The notes under the pieces are model-generated. The model was not told where the DNA came from. It made no database searches and worked only from the letters and a program-made list of their open reading frames with translations. DNA of 17,512 nt from CAZHJE01 sp964532965 (GTDB lineage: Bacteria; Patescibacteriota; WWE3; UBA101185; UBA10185): assembly GCA_964532965.1 (NCBI GenBank), contig CAZHJE010000013.1, positions 1 through 17,512 on the forward strand, given 5' to 3'. Position numbers and translations under genes: made by a program. Shown here piece by piece: positions 1 through 7,564 of this stretch (position 1 is its first letter; each line of letters starts with the position of its first letter).

Positions 1-2
1 CA

Positions 3-371
3 GTATTAATAGACGGAATATTAATTATGGTAGTAGGCGGTATTTTGGGAAGAATAATTGGTGTTGGGGGCATGCGAGCAATGCAGGAATCTTCTGCTAA
101 TTTTATTCCATCATTAGTAGGTGTTGTTTATAGTGTGTACATGATAAGTCAGCATGGTGCCACACTAGGTAAAATGGCATTAAAAATTAAAGTACAACAC
201 GAAGTTACAGGCGCAAAATTATCAGTAGGGGAGGCGTTTTTAAGAGAAGTAATCGGTAAGTTTTTATCTGGGATAGTTCTTTTAATAGGCTACTTTTGGA
301 TGCTTTGGGATCCAAAGAGACAGACATGGCATGATAAAATCGCAAAAAGTATAGTTGTTAAGAGTGAATAG
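3..371 (+). CDS. RDD family membrane protein (5' end outside window)
   Basis: The frame is open to the left edge, so this is the C-terminal part of a gene that starts upstream; the ATG at 27 is probably internal. The first visible residues (VLIDGILI) fit the Arg-Asp/Asp first helix of RDD-domain proteins. A second hydrophobic segment follows around the SLVGVVYSVYM stretch, then the family's G-x-T-x-GKM-like motif (GATLGKMALKIKV), a third hydrophobic helix, and the closing D-x-x-x-QTWHDKIAKSIVV. That order is typical of the RDD family: small integral membrane proteins of mostly unknown function, some proposed to be ion or proton transporters. The gene ends in TAG and is followed 25 bp later by an intrinsic terminator, so it closes a transcription unit. 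The family call is secure; the transported substrate, if any, cannot be told. Confidence 0.85.
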   Translation, partial: VLIDGILIMVVGGILGRIIGVGGMRAMQESSANFIPSLVGVVYSVYMISQHGATLGKMALKIKVQHEVTGAKLSVGEAFLREVIGKFLSGIVLLIGYFWMLWDPKRQTWHDKIAKSIVVKSE

Positions 372-395
372 AGACTATATAGATTTTTTGACAAT

Positions 396-425
396 AAACC
401 CACAGAAATGTGGGTTTGTGTTTTT
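396..425 (+). terminator. Rho-independent terminator after the RDD gene
   Basis: A perfect 9-bp stem, 396-404 with 409-417 (arm AAACCCACA), closes a GAAA tetraloop (405-408). It is followed by GTG and a run of five T. Read on the minus strand, the hairpin is not followed by a T-tract, so it serves the plus-strand RDD gene rather than the methyltransferase that ends at 424. Confidence 0.85.
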
Positions 426-1074
426 ACGCCTTTAGATATACAAAAGAAACACTAAACACAGGCCTATCTCTGCCAAATGTTAATTTTTTACCCCATGTAG
501 ATGCAATATTTTTAAGCTCAGCTTTGTCTAGTATCTTAATACAAGCAATATTAAAATTATTTAAAATTAATTTAGGTACACTATTTTTATATATATAGTC
601 TAAATCTATATCCTCAAGCGTTAATCTTTTTGTTTCACTTGGTTCTGCCTCAGATGAGTAGCCAAAAACAATATCTATCTTTGTACTTCTTTTTTTACTA
701 CATATATTTTTAATTAATGCTAAAAAACTATCTGGTAATGTAACAATAGTTGCAAGAAGCGAGCCCCATGGAAAATAAATTGATATAGATGTCACTGTAT
801 CAAATAATTCTGTTGGAAATACATCAATAGAACCAATTACAAATAATGTATTTAATACTTTGTCTTTTTGTGCTTTTTTTGAATATATTCTAAGTTGTTT
901 TTCACTTGGGTCTAGTCCAACGTACAAGGTGTTTTTGTCGTTTTTAGCAGCTGTATATACATATCTTCCATCCCCTGTTCCAATATCTACATGCACACCT
1001 TTGTACTTACTAATTAAAGTTAGATAATCCTTTTTAGTTACTTCTTTAGTTTTATTGCCATACACTGCGTGCAT
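424..1074 (-). CDS. KamB/NpmA-like 16S rRNA (adenine-1408 N1) methyltransferase
   Basis: This 216-residue Rossmann methyltransferase closely follows the aminoglycoside-resistance family KamB/NpmA (about 215-220 aa). Those enzymes use S-adenosylmethionine to methylate N1 of A1408 in the 30S decoding site. Visible motifs: VHVDIGTGDGR (residues 27-37, SAM binding), GLDP (53-56, acidic ribose contact), FPWGSLL (101-107) and a C-terminal TWGKKLTFGRDR (193-204). Asp30 and Asp55 match the SAM-binding acids of NpmA. Trp103 and Trp194 sit where NpmA places the two tryptophans that hold the flipped adenine, and the two late arginines are kept. I start at ATG 1074 because NpmA aligns from there (its start LKGTKT against VYGNKT here); 30 upstream in-frame codons look like intergenic AT-rich DNA. 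It is divergent from an ABC-F gene. The activity is inferred from motifs. Confidence 0.85.
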   Translation of the reverse strand: MHAVYGNKTKEVTKKDYLTLISKYKGVHVDIGTGDGRYVYTAAKNDKNTLYVGLDPSEKQLRIYSKKAQKDKVLNTLFVIGSIDVFPTELFDTVTSISIYFPWGSLLATIVTLPDSFLALIKNICSKKRSTKIDIVFGYSSEAEPSETKRLTLEDIDLDYIYKNSVPKLILNNFNIACIKILDKAELKNIASTWGKKLTFGRDRPVFSVSFVYLKA

Positions 1075-1138
1075 ATTTTTTATTGTCACTTTAACATAGT
1101 ATATTTTACAACAAATTATTAGATGATAGAATTGGCTT

Positions 1139-2578
1139 GTGATTATAGGAAAAAATGTAACCAAATCATTTTATGCAGAACCTATACTCGATGATATTAC
1201 CTTTAAATTAGGAAATAATCGAAAAATAGGCATCGTGGGTAAAAATGGTTGTGGTAAAACTACATTATTTAAATTAATAGCAGGTATGGATGAGTTAACT
1301 TCGGGACATATAGACATATCTGACGAAGTAATTGGGTATGTTCCGCAAGAATTTATCTTTCCAGATTTATTAGTGGGGGAATATTTAGAAAAACTTTTAA
1401 CACATCAATGGGAATTTTATAAATTCGAAATATTGGCAAAAGAATTAGAATTTCATAATTTTGATGTATATCAAAATATTACTACTTTAAGCGAAGGACA
1501 AAAAATGAAACTAAAGCTTATGGAGGTATTAATTAAAGATAGTACGACAATATTAGTTGATGAGCCTACAAACCATTTGGATATAGAAGGTATTTTATGG
1601 TTTGAAAACTATATTAAAAGACTTGCAAAAACTGTTGTAATGATTTCGCATGATAGGGAGTTCTTAAATAATACAGTAGATGAAGTATGGGAAATAGAAA
1701 ATAAAAAAATCTTAATGTTTGTTGGCAATTACGATACTTACAAGGAAGGAAAATTAAAATTAATAGATAAATGGAACGAAGAGTATGTAAGATTTCTTAA
1801 AAAGAAAGACCAACTAGAGACATTACTCAAAAATGCAAGAAGAATAGGCGGAAAACAAGGCGGCAGAGCAGTAAAAGCTGCAAAGAAAAGAATTGAACGA
1901 GAAGTTGACAACAATAAAAAAGAAAAATATGTAGAAAAGAAGATACAAAGTGTTGAGTTTGATACTGATATTAGAGCAAGTAAACTGATAGTAAGATTTG
2001 AAAATGTAGCTAAGTCATATGGTGCGAAAGATGTATTTAAAAACTTAGACTTTGAAATACGCGGGAAAGAAAAAGTATGGTTATTTGGACCAAACGGTGC
2101 AGGTAAGACAACGCTTGTTAAATTAATTATGGGGGAAGAACAACAAGATGCTGGAGATATAACAATTGGCGATAATTTAAAAATCGGTTATTTTGCGCAA
2201 AGACAAACACATCTGGATTTTGAAGAAACTGTCTATGAGCATTTTATTCAGGTCACAAAATGTACTCCGGGAGAGGCATTTGGTTTATTAAAAAGATTTC
2301 TTTTTGAAAAAGACGCATTAAAAAAGAAAATCAAGAATTTAAGTCCAGGAGAAAGGGCAAGGTTTGCTTTCGCTATTTTTGCGCAAAAAAACTACGACCT
2401 TTTAATTTTAGATGAGCCAACTAACCATTTGGATATTGAAACAAAAGAAGTAATTGAAAAAAGTTTAAATGAGTTTGCTGGCACATTGTTACTTGTTTCG
2501 CACGACAGATATTTTGTAGAAAGTGTTGGGATAGATAAAATATTAAATCTTAAAGAAGGCAGTTTAACTTTGTATTAA
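1139..2578 (+). CDS. ABC-F family ATP-binding protein (ribosome-associated)
   Basis: This 479-aa protein has two ABC ATPase domains on one chain and no membrane segments, which defines the ABC-F class. These proteins bind the ribosomal E site, regulate translation or dislodge antibiotics. Domain 1: Walker A GKNGCGKT (34-41), signature LSEGQ (117-121), Walker B TILVDEPTNHLD (137-148), H-loop His171. A basic, helical interdomain linker (about 200-270), the family's P-site tRNA interaction motif, contains GGKQGGRAVKAAKK. Domain 2: Walker A GPNGAGKTT (317-325), signature LSPGE (401-405), Walker B LLILDEPTNHLD (421-432), His455. Both signatures deviate from LSGGQ, as is common in the class. The start is GTG 1139, because a stop lies four codons upstream in frame. 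There is no long C-terminal extension, and the protein is shorter than Uup or EttA. It probably forms an operon with truB, 21 bp downstream. Subfamily is not resolved. Confidence 0.9.
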   Translation: MIIGKNVTKSFYAEPILDDITFKLGNNRKIGIVGKNGCGKTTLFKLIAGMDELTSGHIDISDEVIGYVPQEFIFPDLLVGEYLEKLLTHQWEFYKFEILAKELEFHNFDVYQNITTLSEGQKMKLKLMEVLIKDSTTILVDEPTNHLDIEGILWFENYIKRLAKTVVMISHDREFLNNTVDEVWEIENKKILMFVGNYDTYKEGKLKLIDKWNEEYVRFLKKKDQLETLLKNARRIGGKQGGRAVKAAKKRIEREVDNNKKEKYVEKKIQSVEFDTDIRASKLIVRFENVAKSYGAKDVFKNLDFEIRGKEKVWLFGPNGAGKTTLVKLIMGEEQQDAGDITIGDNLKIGYFAQRQTHLDFEETVYEHFIQVTKCTPGEAFGLLKRFLFEKDALKKKIKNLSPGERARFAFAIFAQKNYDLLILDEPTNHLDIETKEVIEKSLNEFAGTLLLVSHDRYFVESVGIDKILNLKEGSLTLY

Positions 2579-2599
2579 TTGTTAATACTGGTTTGTTAT

Positions 2600-3364
2600 A
2601 TGACTAATGTTAAGAATATATATCCCATTTGGAAAAAAAAAGGGGAGTCCACACATCAACTCGCAAAGGCTTTAGCTCTAAAATTGGGAGTAAAGACAGC
2701 GCATACCGGAACATTAGATCCAATGGCTGAGGGTGTGATAATTATACTTGCAAATGAAGATAGATTAAAGAAATATGAGTACGCAAAGTGGTTAAAAACA
2801 TACGAGTTTGAAATAACTCTTGGTATTAGTACAGATACGTATGATGGCTTAGGCCTAGTCACAAACACAGATCTAGATAATAATACCGCAATAGCTACTG
2901 TCGGGATAGCCAAAATACTAACTAATTTTAAAGGTATGTACGAACAAGAAGTGCCACCATATTCTGCAATAAAAGTTAAAGGCAAGCCACTACACTACTG
3001 GGCAAGAGAAAACAAATTGCATGAACTACACTTACCAAAACGAAATGGGGAAATTATTGATATCAGTTTGTTATCAATAGAAAAAAAGAAGTTAAAAGCT
3101 ATATTAATTAAGCAAATTGAGGTTATTAAAAAGATAGATGGTGATTTAAGACAAAAAGAAATTTTGGAGCAATGGGAAGAATATGTATATAAATACAATA
3201 AAGTACACACAACCACGATTAGGATTATGGTTAAAATGACAAAAGGTCTGTATGTCAGAAAATTAGGTATGGATATCTTAAAAGAGCTGGGCATGCGCGG
3301 TTTTATATCTGATCTTATTAGAATTGAAAATGGTGTGTATAACAAAAGAAATATGAACCCATAA
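2600..3364 (+). CDS. truB: tRNA pseudouridine(55) synthase TruB
   Basis: TruB isomerises U55 of tRNA to pseudouridine in the T-loop. The catalytic motif HTGTLDPMAEGV is present, with the nucleophilic Asp at residue 40. It is followed by TYDGLGL (the family's T-x-D-x-x-G region), EVPPYSAIKVKGKPLHYWARE (the conserved PPxxSAxKxxGxxxYxxAR block, about 118-137) and the C-terminal TKGLYVRKLGMDI. I choose ATG 2600 over a TTG 21 nt earlier, which would add an unusual seven-residue head. A Lys/Glu-rich insertion (about 160-200) separates the catalytic halves, as in some TruB groups. No PUA domain follows, and the length of 254 aa fits the short bacterial type. The gene lies 21 bp behind the ABC-F gene and ends 4 bp from the convergent valS stop codon. 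Confidence 0.93.
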   Translation: MTNVKNIYPIWKKKGESTHQLAKALALKLGVKTAHTGTLDPMAEGVIIILANEDRLKKYEYAKWLKTYEFEITLGISTDTYDGLGLVTNTDLDNNTAIATVGIAKILTNFKGMYEQEVPPYSAIKVKGKPLHYWARENKLHELHLPKRNGEIIDISLLSIEKKKLKAILIKQIEVIKKIDGDLRQKEILEQWEEYVYKYNKVHTTTIRIMVKMTKGLYVRKLGMDILKELGMRGFISDLIRIENGVYNKRNMNP

Positions 3365-3368
3365 CATG

Positions 3369-5642
3369 CTAGGGCGTTGGCCATTTTGCAACAATCAGTG
3401 GTTTGAATTCTGGTGTTTTGTGTGGAATATTTTGCCAAATTTCTTCTGTCACGAATGGCATAAAAGGATGTATTAGTTTAAGGGATTGCGCAAATACATA
3501 ATAAAGGACATTCAATGCAATATCTTTATCTGTTCTATCTTTTATTTGTTCAATATGTTCTGATGCAAGTCTATCCCACATAAAGTGGTACACAATATCT
3601 CCTGCATCTGAAAATCTATACTTAGTTAAATTTTTATCTACTGCTAAAATTATTTGCTTTAAATCGAAAAGAATTTTTTTGTCATCTTCGTTTAATTTTT
3701 CTATTAGTGTATCTGGGTTAATAGGTATAAATTTTTTGTTAGTTTCCTTTTCGTAATTTTCTATATTCATCATCATAAATCTTGCCATATTCCATATTTT
3801 ATTTGAAAAATTTCTATAGCCCCTAACTTTATCCTCACTAAGAGGGGTAGTTTTTGCCGAAGTATTTGACCCAACTAATATTCCCATTCTTAAAGCATCT
3901 GCTCCATATTTCTCTATAAATTCCAGCGGATCTATAACATTACCTAGACTTTTACTCATCTTTCTTCCTTGTGCGTCGTCTATTCTTCCATGGATGTAAA
4001 CATTTTTAAATGGAACTTTGTCAGTTAAATACAGACTAAACACAATCATTCTTACTATCCAAAAAAACAATATATCCCACATCGAGTCCATAAAGGATGT
4101 TGGGAAAAATTCTTTAAAGTCATCTCCATCTGGAAAGTGAAGTGTCGTAAGTGGCCATTGACCAGAACTGAACCATGTATCAAATGTATCGGTTTCTTGA
4201 ATATATGTATCGCCTGGAGATGTTTTTGAAACAATAATTTTAGAGTCTTTGTCTGAGATTATTTTTTGAAGTCCCTTTTTAATTTCATCTAAAGAAAATT
4301 CTTTTAACAAATCTATTATTTTACCGTCATGAAGGGTACCACTATCATCAATAAAAACAACGTACATATTAGGGTTAGAGTTTACTTCATACCAAACCGG
4401 AATTCTAATACCAAAAACAATCTGCCTACTTATAGGCCAATCTTTAATATTATTTAGCCAATCGAGTGTTTGTTTCTTCCATGTTTTTTTATTAAATTTA
4501 ATTTCGTTATTCTCTATTGCATTTATTGCTTTATGTGTAAGCGTATCCATTTTTACAAACCAATTTGGAATTAAAAGGGGTTCAATAGGTTTTTTATCCT
4601 TGTAATCGACAAGGAGATTATGTTTATATTTGTCGTCAATTTTTTCTATTGCATTGTTATTTTGCAAAATTTCGATAGTTTTAATTCGTGCTTTTGATAC
4701 ATACATTCCATTTACAGCTGGTAATGCATTAATCATTTTTCCGTCAAGATCAATGACAGAAATCATTTTTAAGTTATGTTTTTTTCCAATTTCAAAATCG
4801 TTTGCATCATGACCTGGTGTTATTTTTAATGCTCCAGTACCAAATTCCATGTCGACATACGCATCTTCGATAATCGGCATCTCTTCGTTTGTTAGTGGGT
4901 TTAACACTGTTTGCCCGACCATATCTTTGTATCTTTTATCTTTGGGGTTTATTGCTATTGCAACATCGGCATATATTGTTTCTGGTCTAACAGTTGCGAC
5001 TGTGATGTACTTGTTGCCGTCATTTTTAAATGGGAATTTTACAAAATATAGAGGGGATATAGTGTCAATATGTGTAGTTTCTAAATTACTAAATGTTGTA
5101 CCGTGATGTGGTGAGTAATTAACCAGATAATTATCTTTGTACACAAGCCCATCTTTATACATTTTTTCAAATGTGTTATAGACAGTATCTATAACATGGC
5201 GATCTAGCATAAATGTATTTCTTGTCCAGTCGGCACTCATACCAATTCTTTTTAACTGTGAAATTGCAACATTAGAATTATTTTTTACAAAATCCAGTAT
5301 ATCGTTATATAGGGTTTTAGCGTCGAAATCAAATCTAGATTTGTTTTGTTTTTTTAAGTGTCTTTCGTATACCACTTGTGTTTCAAATCCTGCATGATCA
5401 GTACCAGGAACATATAGTACTTTATAGCCCTGCATTCTTTTCCATCTTGCCATTAAATCTTGTATGGAATATGTTGCATGTCCGCAATGAAGGGGGGCAT
5501 TTGCATTAGGAGGGGGCATAAGTACGGTAAAGGTTTCATTTTTTATATTTATGCAATTTTCAGGTTTAAAATATCCACCTTCTTCCCACATTTTATAAAT
5601 TTTTTCTTCTATTTTTTTATGATCAAATATTTTATCTAACAT
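3369..5642 (-). CDS. valS: Valine--tRNA ligase (compact form)
   Basis: ValRS charges tRNA-Val with valine. This class I synthetase of 757 aa has the HIGH-type site HCGHA (52-56), GTDHAGFETQ, a CP1 editing domain (ATVRPETIYAD; GTGALKITPGHDANDFEIG), SRQIVFGIRIPVWY, DTWFSSGQWP, and the KMSKS loop GRKMSKSLGNV (561-565). I start at ATG 5642, since AAGGA lies 5 nt before it; the upstream TTG would contain that Shine-Dalgarno. The protein is about 190 residues shorter than E. coli ValRS. It ends soon after the anticodon-binding helical domain, so the C-terminal coiled-coil tRNA arm is missing. Cysteines usual near the NWCPSCG and pre-QWFVKM positions are also absent (NYSPHHG; IPNWFVKM). Specificity rests on overall ValRS motifs and on the leader, which carries a T-box with Val codons. 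Confidence 0.93.
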   Translation of the reverse strand: MLDKIFDHKKIEEKIYKMWEEGGYFKPENCINIKNETFTVLMPPPNANAPLHCGHATYSIQDLMARWKRMQGYKVLYVPGTDHAGFETQVVYERHLKKQNKSRFDFDAKTLYNDILDFVKNNSNVAISQLKRIGMSADWTRNTFMLDRHVIDTVYNTFEKMYKDGLVYKDNYLVNYSPHHGTTFSNLETTHIDTISPLYFVKFPFKNDGNKYITVATVRPETIYADVAIAINPKDKRYKDMVGQTVLNPLTNEEMPIIEDAYVDMEFGTGALKITPGHDANDFEIGKKHNLKMISVIDLDGKMINALPAVNGMYVSKARIKTIEILQNNNAIEKIDDKYKHNLLVDYKDKKPIEPLLIPNWFVKMDTLTHKAINAIENNEIKFNKKTWKKQTLDWLNNIKDWPISRQIVFGIRIPVWYEVNSNPNMYVVFIDDSGTLHDGKIIDLLKEFSLDEIKKGLQKIISDKDSKIIVSKTSPGDTYIQETDTFDTWFSSGQWPLTTLHFPDGDDFKEFFPTSFMDSMWDILFFWIVRMIVFSLYLTDKVPFKNVYIHGRIDDAQGRKMSKSLGNVIDPLEFIEKYGADALRMGILVGSNTSAKTTPLSEDKVRGYRNFSNKIWNMARFMMMNIENYEKETNKKFIPINPDTLIEKLNEDDKKILFDLKQIILAVDKNLTKYRFSDAGDIVYHFMWDRLASEHIEQIKDRTDKDIALNVLYYVFAQSLKLIHPFMPFVTEEIWQNIPHKTPEFKPLIVAKWPTP

Positions 5643-5647
5643 GTAAT

Positions 5648-5652
5648 TCCTT
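5648..5652 (-). promoter_or_regulatory. Shine-Dalgarno of valS
   Basis: AAGGA lies 5 nt upstream of ATG 5642. It decides the start, because it lies inside the reading frame opened by the alternative TTG at 5660. It is one of the few clear Shine-Dalgarno sequences in this window. Confidence 0.75.
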
Positions 5653-5658
5653 AAAAAC

Positions 5659-5682
5659 AAAAAAACCTCTCACGTTGAGAGG
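5659..5682 (-). terminator. Rho-independent terminator within the valS leader
   Basis: The stem CCTCTCA/TGAGAGG (7 bp) has a 3-nt loop and is followed by seven T. It lies 17 nt before the valS start codon, so it can only be an attenuator. Its 5' arm is shared with the T-box antiterminator. Confidence 0.88.
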
Positions 5683-5833
5683 CTCCAAATATGATTATAT
5701 GGAAGGTACCAGCCTACACTAATACTTAATTTAATGCTATTACGGGCATTCCCGGTAAGGTCTACTTGTGCACAGTATTGCACTTTCTTCTTACAGCTTG
5801 CTTGGCGACATTACTTCCAAGCTCAAATGCTTA
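5659..5833 (-). promoter_or_regulatory. T-box riboswitch (tRNA-Val sensing leader of valS)
   Basis: Reading the minus strand 5' to 3': a hairpin GCTTGG/CCAAGC (5822-5817 with 5805-5800) has an 11-nt loop holding two Val codons, GTA (5814-5812) and GTC (5809-5807). A second hairpin GTGCA/TGCAC (5783-5779 with 5772-5768) and a CGGG/CCCG stem (5754-5751 with 5746-5743) follow. Then comes the T-box AGGC-TGGTACC-TTCC (5715-5701), which carries the hallmark TGGNACC bulge. AGGC can pair with GCCT (5683-5680), closing an antiterminator around that bulge; the same CCT is the 5' foot of the terminator CCTCTC/GAGAGG plus T7 (5682-5659). The two folds are therefore exclusive. TGGT complements ACCA, as expected for a tRNA with discriminator A such as tRNA-Val. 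In this family, uncharged tRNA stabilises readthrough. Stem I is unusually short. The 5' end is estimated from the promoter. Confidence 0.82.
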
Positions 5834-5841
5834 TAAAAAGT

Positions 5842-5869
5842 ATATTAGCATAAAACTTATTAGTGTAAA
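5842..5869 (-). promoter_or_regulatory. Probable promoter of valS
   Basis: On the minus strand, TTTACA (5869-5864) and TAATAT (5847-5842) are separated by 16 bp. A TG dinucleotide sits one base before the -10 (extended -10). The predicted start near 5833 falls just before the T-box Stem I hairpin, which supports the assignment. Confidence 0.55.
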
Positions 5870-5881
5870 ATGGTTTTGAGC

Positions 5882-5887
5882 TATACT
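5882..5887 (+). promoter_or_regulatory. -10 box of the tRNA-Pro gene
   Basis: TATACT lies 8 bp before the first base of the mature tRNA, so the transcript would have almost no 5' leader. The -35 region (near 5860, TTAGTG) is weak. It is divergent from the valS promoter. Confidence 0.45.
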
Positions 5888-5895
5888 AGGGTATA

Positions 5896-5972
5896 CGGGG
5901 TGTAGCTCAGTTGGCTAGAGTGCACGTTTCGGGTACGTAAGGTCGCAGGTTCGAGTCCTGTCACCCCGACCA
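5896..5972 (+). tRNA. tRNA-Pro (anticodon CGG), CCA encoded
   Basis: A full cloverleaf of 77 nt. Acceptor CGGGGTG (5896-5902) pairs with CACCCCG (5962-5968). The D-arm is GCTC/GAGT with one G-U pair, and the T-arm is GCAGG-TTCGAGT-CCTGT with one G-U pair. The anticodon loop TTCGGGT gives CGG at 5930-5932, which reads the Pro codon CCG. The CGGGGTG acceptor and the G after the anticodon match bacterial proline tRNAs. Discriminator A and a genomically encoded CCA (5970-5972) complete it. The top pair of the anticodon stem is a C-A mismatch (5923 with 5939). Confidence 0.95.
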
Positions 5973-5991
5973 GAGTGGGCATCAAAGTGAT

Positions 5992-6777
5992 ATGTCTATA
6001 ATACAAAAGATTGATATAACACCTTCAAGAATAAGAAAATTGGTAGAACTGGCATTTGTAATAGAACCATTGTTAGAAAAAACTGACTGCACGACCAGGT
6101 ATTGGGATATTCCTGGAAAGACAATTTATGACTTTATAATTTCTGGTCTGAATGTAGGACAAGTCTTTGAGGATTATGCCGCAAGCATCATTAATGACGG
6201 GAACAACTTATTATTTTCTCATTTTGAAGAGGCGGTATCCCTTAGTAACGAATACAAGCATCAAAAGTGGATAAATCTTGGCTTAGTAGAATTTATGTTT
6301 GTGGCAGTAAAAGCGAGGATAATTTCACCAAACATGAGTGATTATTTGAATGTCATCAAAAGAGTGGTAATCGAGACAACTAACGAAGATATTCAAACCC
6401 AATTTGAAGTCCACACTAAGGCGTTGTCGACATCCCAAAAGAGCGAGAAAAAGTCTACTTGGACGGAACTCTATCAAAACTTCCTTGACTCCAAGAATCT
6501 ATACGAATATTACTCACGTGCAGAAAAGGTTCTCACAGATAAAACAAAAGGTAATTACCAGGTGGCACATGAGCACACACAGGGATTTCCTATACTCAGG
6601 GAATATATAAATGATATTGATGAGGAAATAGGGATAATAAAAAGTATAGAGGCTACCTATAATAGGTTACATAAAGAGAAATCGGAAATAAAGATAGGTA
6701 TACTAGCAGATTTTAGTGCTATTGCCCTATTCGTATATCTGAGTTACCAAGACCCACAAGGTTATATTTTGAAATAG
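5992..6777 (+). CDS. Hypothetical protein downstream of tRNA-Pro
   Basis: I do not recognise this 261-aa protein with confidence. It is soluble and mostly helical by eye, has no signal peptide, and carries one hydrophobic stretch near the C-terminus (ADFSAIALFVYLSY). A faint resemblance to the triphosphoribosyl-dephospho-CoA synthase-like fold can be argued from TTRYWDIPGKTIYDFIISG (about 35-53) and from a late HEHTQGFPILREY, but the family's conserved glycine/asparagine block is not evident, so I give no function. ATG 5992 begins 19 bp after the tRNA and has no strong Shine-Dalgarno; it may be co-transcribed with the tRNA. Parts of the gene, such as 6421-6600, reach about 43-45% G+C, clearly above the neighbours, which suggests recent acquisition next to a tRNA. 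Confidence 0.7.
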   Translation: MSIIQKIDITPSRIRKLVELAFVIEPLLEKTDCTTRYWDIPGKTIYDFIISGLNVGQVFEDYAASIINDGNNLLFSHFEEAVSLSNEYKHQKWINLGLVEFMFVAVKARIISPNMSDYLNVIKRVVIETTNEDIQTQFEVHTKALSTSQKSEKKSTWTELYQNFLDSKNLYEYYSRAEKVLTDKTKGNYQVAHEHTQGFPILREYINDIDEEIGIIKSIEATYNRLHKEKSEIKIGILADFSAIALFVYLSYQDPQGYILK

Positions 6778-6817
6778 AGAAACATTGTAGCGACCTTTTT
6801 TGTCTTGGTAAAATAAG

Positions 6818-7512
6818 TCAATGTTGATCTTCGATAGTTTGTGGTAACATACTTAACATCTTTGTTGCTCGTTTCGGATTACCTCTACCTACTGGAAAAT
6901 AGCTTGGCAGTATTTTGTATACAGCGTTGTTTATATTCATTGGGAAATACTTTAAGTGCCCCATTTTAAGAACATAATAAAAATACTCACCAAGTTTTAT
7001 TTTTTCATCAACTAGAGCATGAAAAGGGATAAGCCCAAATGTAATAATGTATTCAGGTTGAACAATCTCGATTTCACGTAACAAAATAGGTAAAAATAGT
7101 TTTGTTTTATGGGTATCAGGCAAGTCACGTTTTCACCTGTCCACTTAACAATGTTCGTAAAATAAAATCCTCTATTTTCCAAGTGCTTATACACTTTTTC
7201 TGCAAATTCAATATCCCAAGCCCTACGTTTCTTTATTTCCTCCAACAAGTCATCGTCAAAATGCCCTGCATCGTTAAATATTTTCCAAATATACCTTGTA
7301 CCTGTCCACGGTCTTCTTCTACCTTTCCACGCAGAGTCAGCTGATATATTTTTATAGGTAGGATTAATAAATACAAACATATACTTTGGCTTATGTATAT
7401 TCCCTCCAGCCATTATTGGTTCTAAAGTACTTTCAGGATAATGTTGCTTGTGTAGCTTATTTGTATAATTCCAAAGTTCATCTAAATTGGCAATGCTACT
7501 TAAATCATTCAT
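6818..7512 (-). pseudogene. Uracil-DNA glycosylase superfamily protein, frameshifted
   Basis: Two overlapping minus-strand frames together make one UDG-superfamily protein of about 230 aa. The N-terminal part (start ATG 7512, or 7530 with six more residues) has KYMFVFINPTYKNISAD, the family's first active-site loop, then GRRRPWTGTRYIWKIF and FYFTNIVKWTGENVT. The C-terminal part in the other frame continues PDTHKTKLFLPILLREIEIV, then EYIITFGLIPFHAL, and closes with PSYFPVGRGNPKRA, the usual second loop region. The frames meet near 7124: supplying one base between GTGAC and TTGCCT restores a continuous reading ENVT-LPDTHK. UDG-type enzymes excise uracil from DNA. The gene follows a kinase gene by about 50 bp and is probably its operon partner. 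The lesion may be a real 1-nt deletion or an assembly error; both halves are otherwise well conserved. Confidence 0.72.
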
Positions 7513-7564
7513 TATTATTGATTTTAGCATTAGTAGTTACAAAAAAGTTTGCAAACACAGCCTG

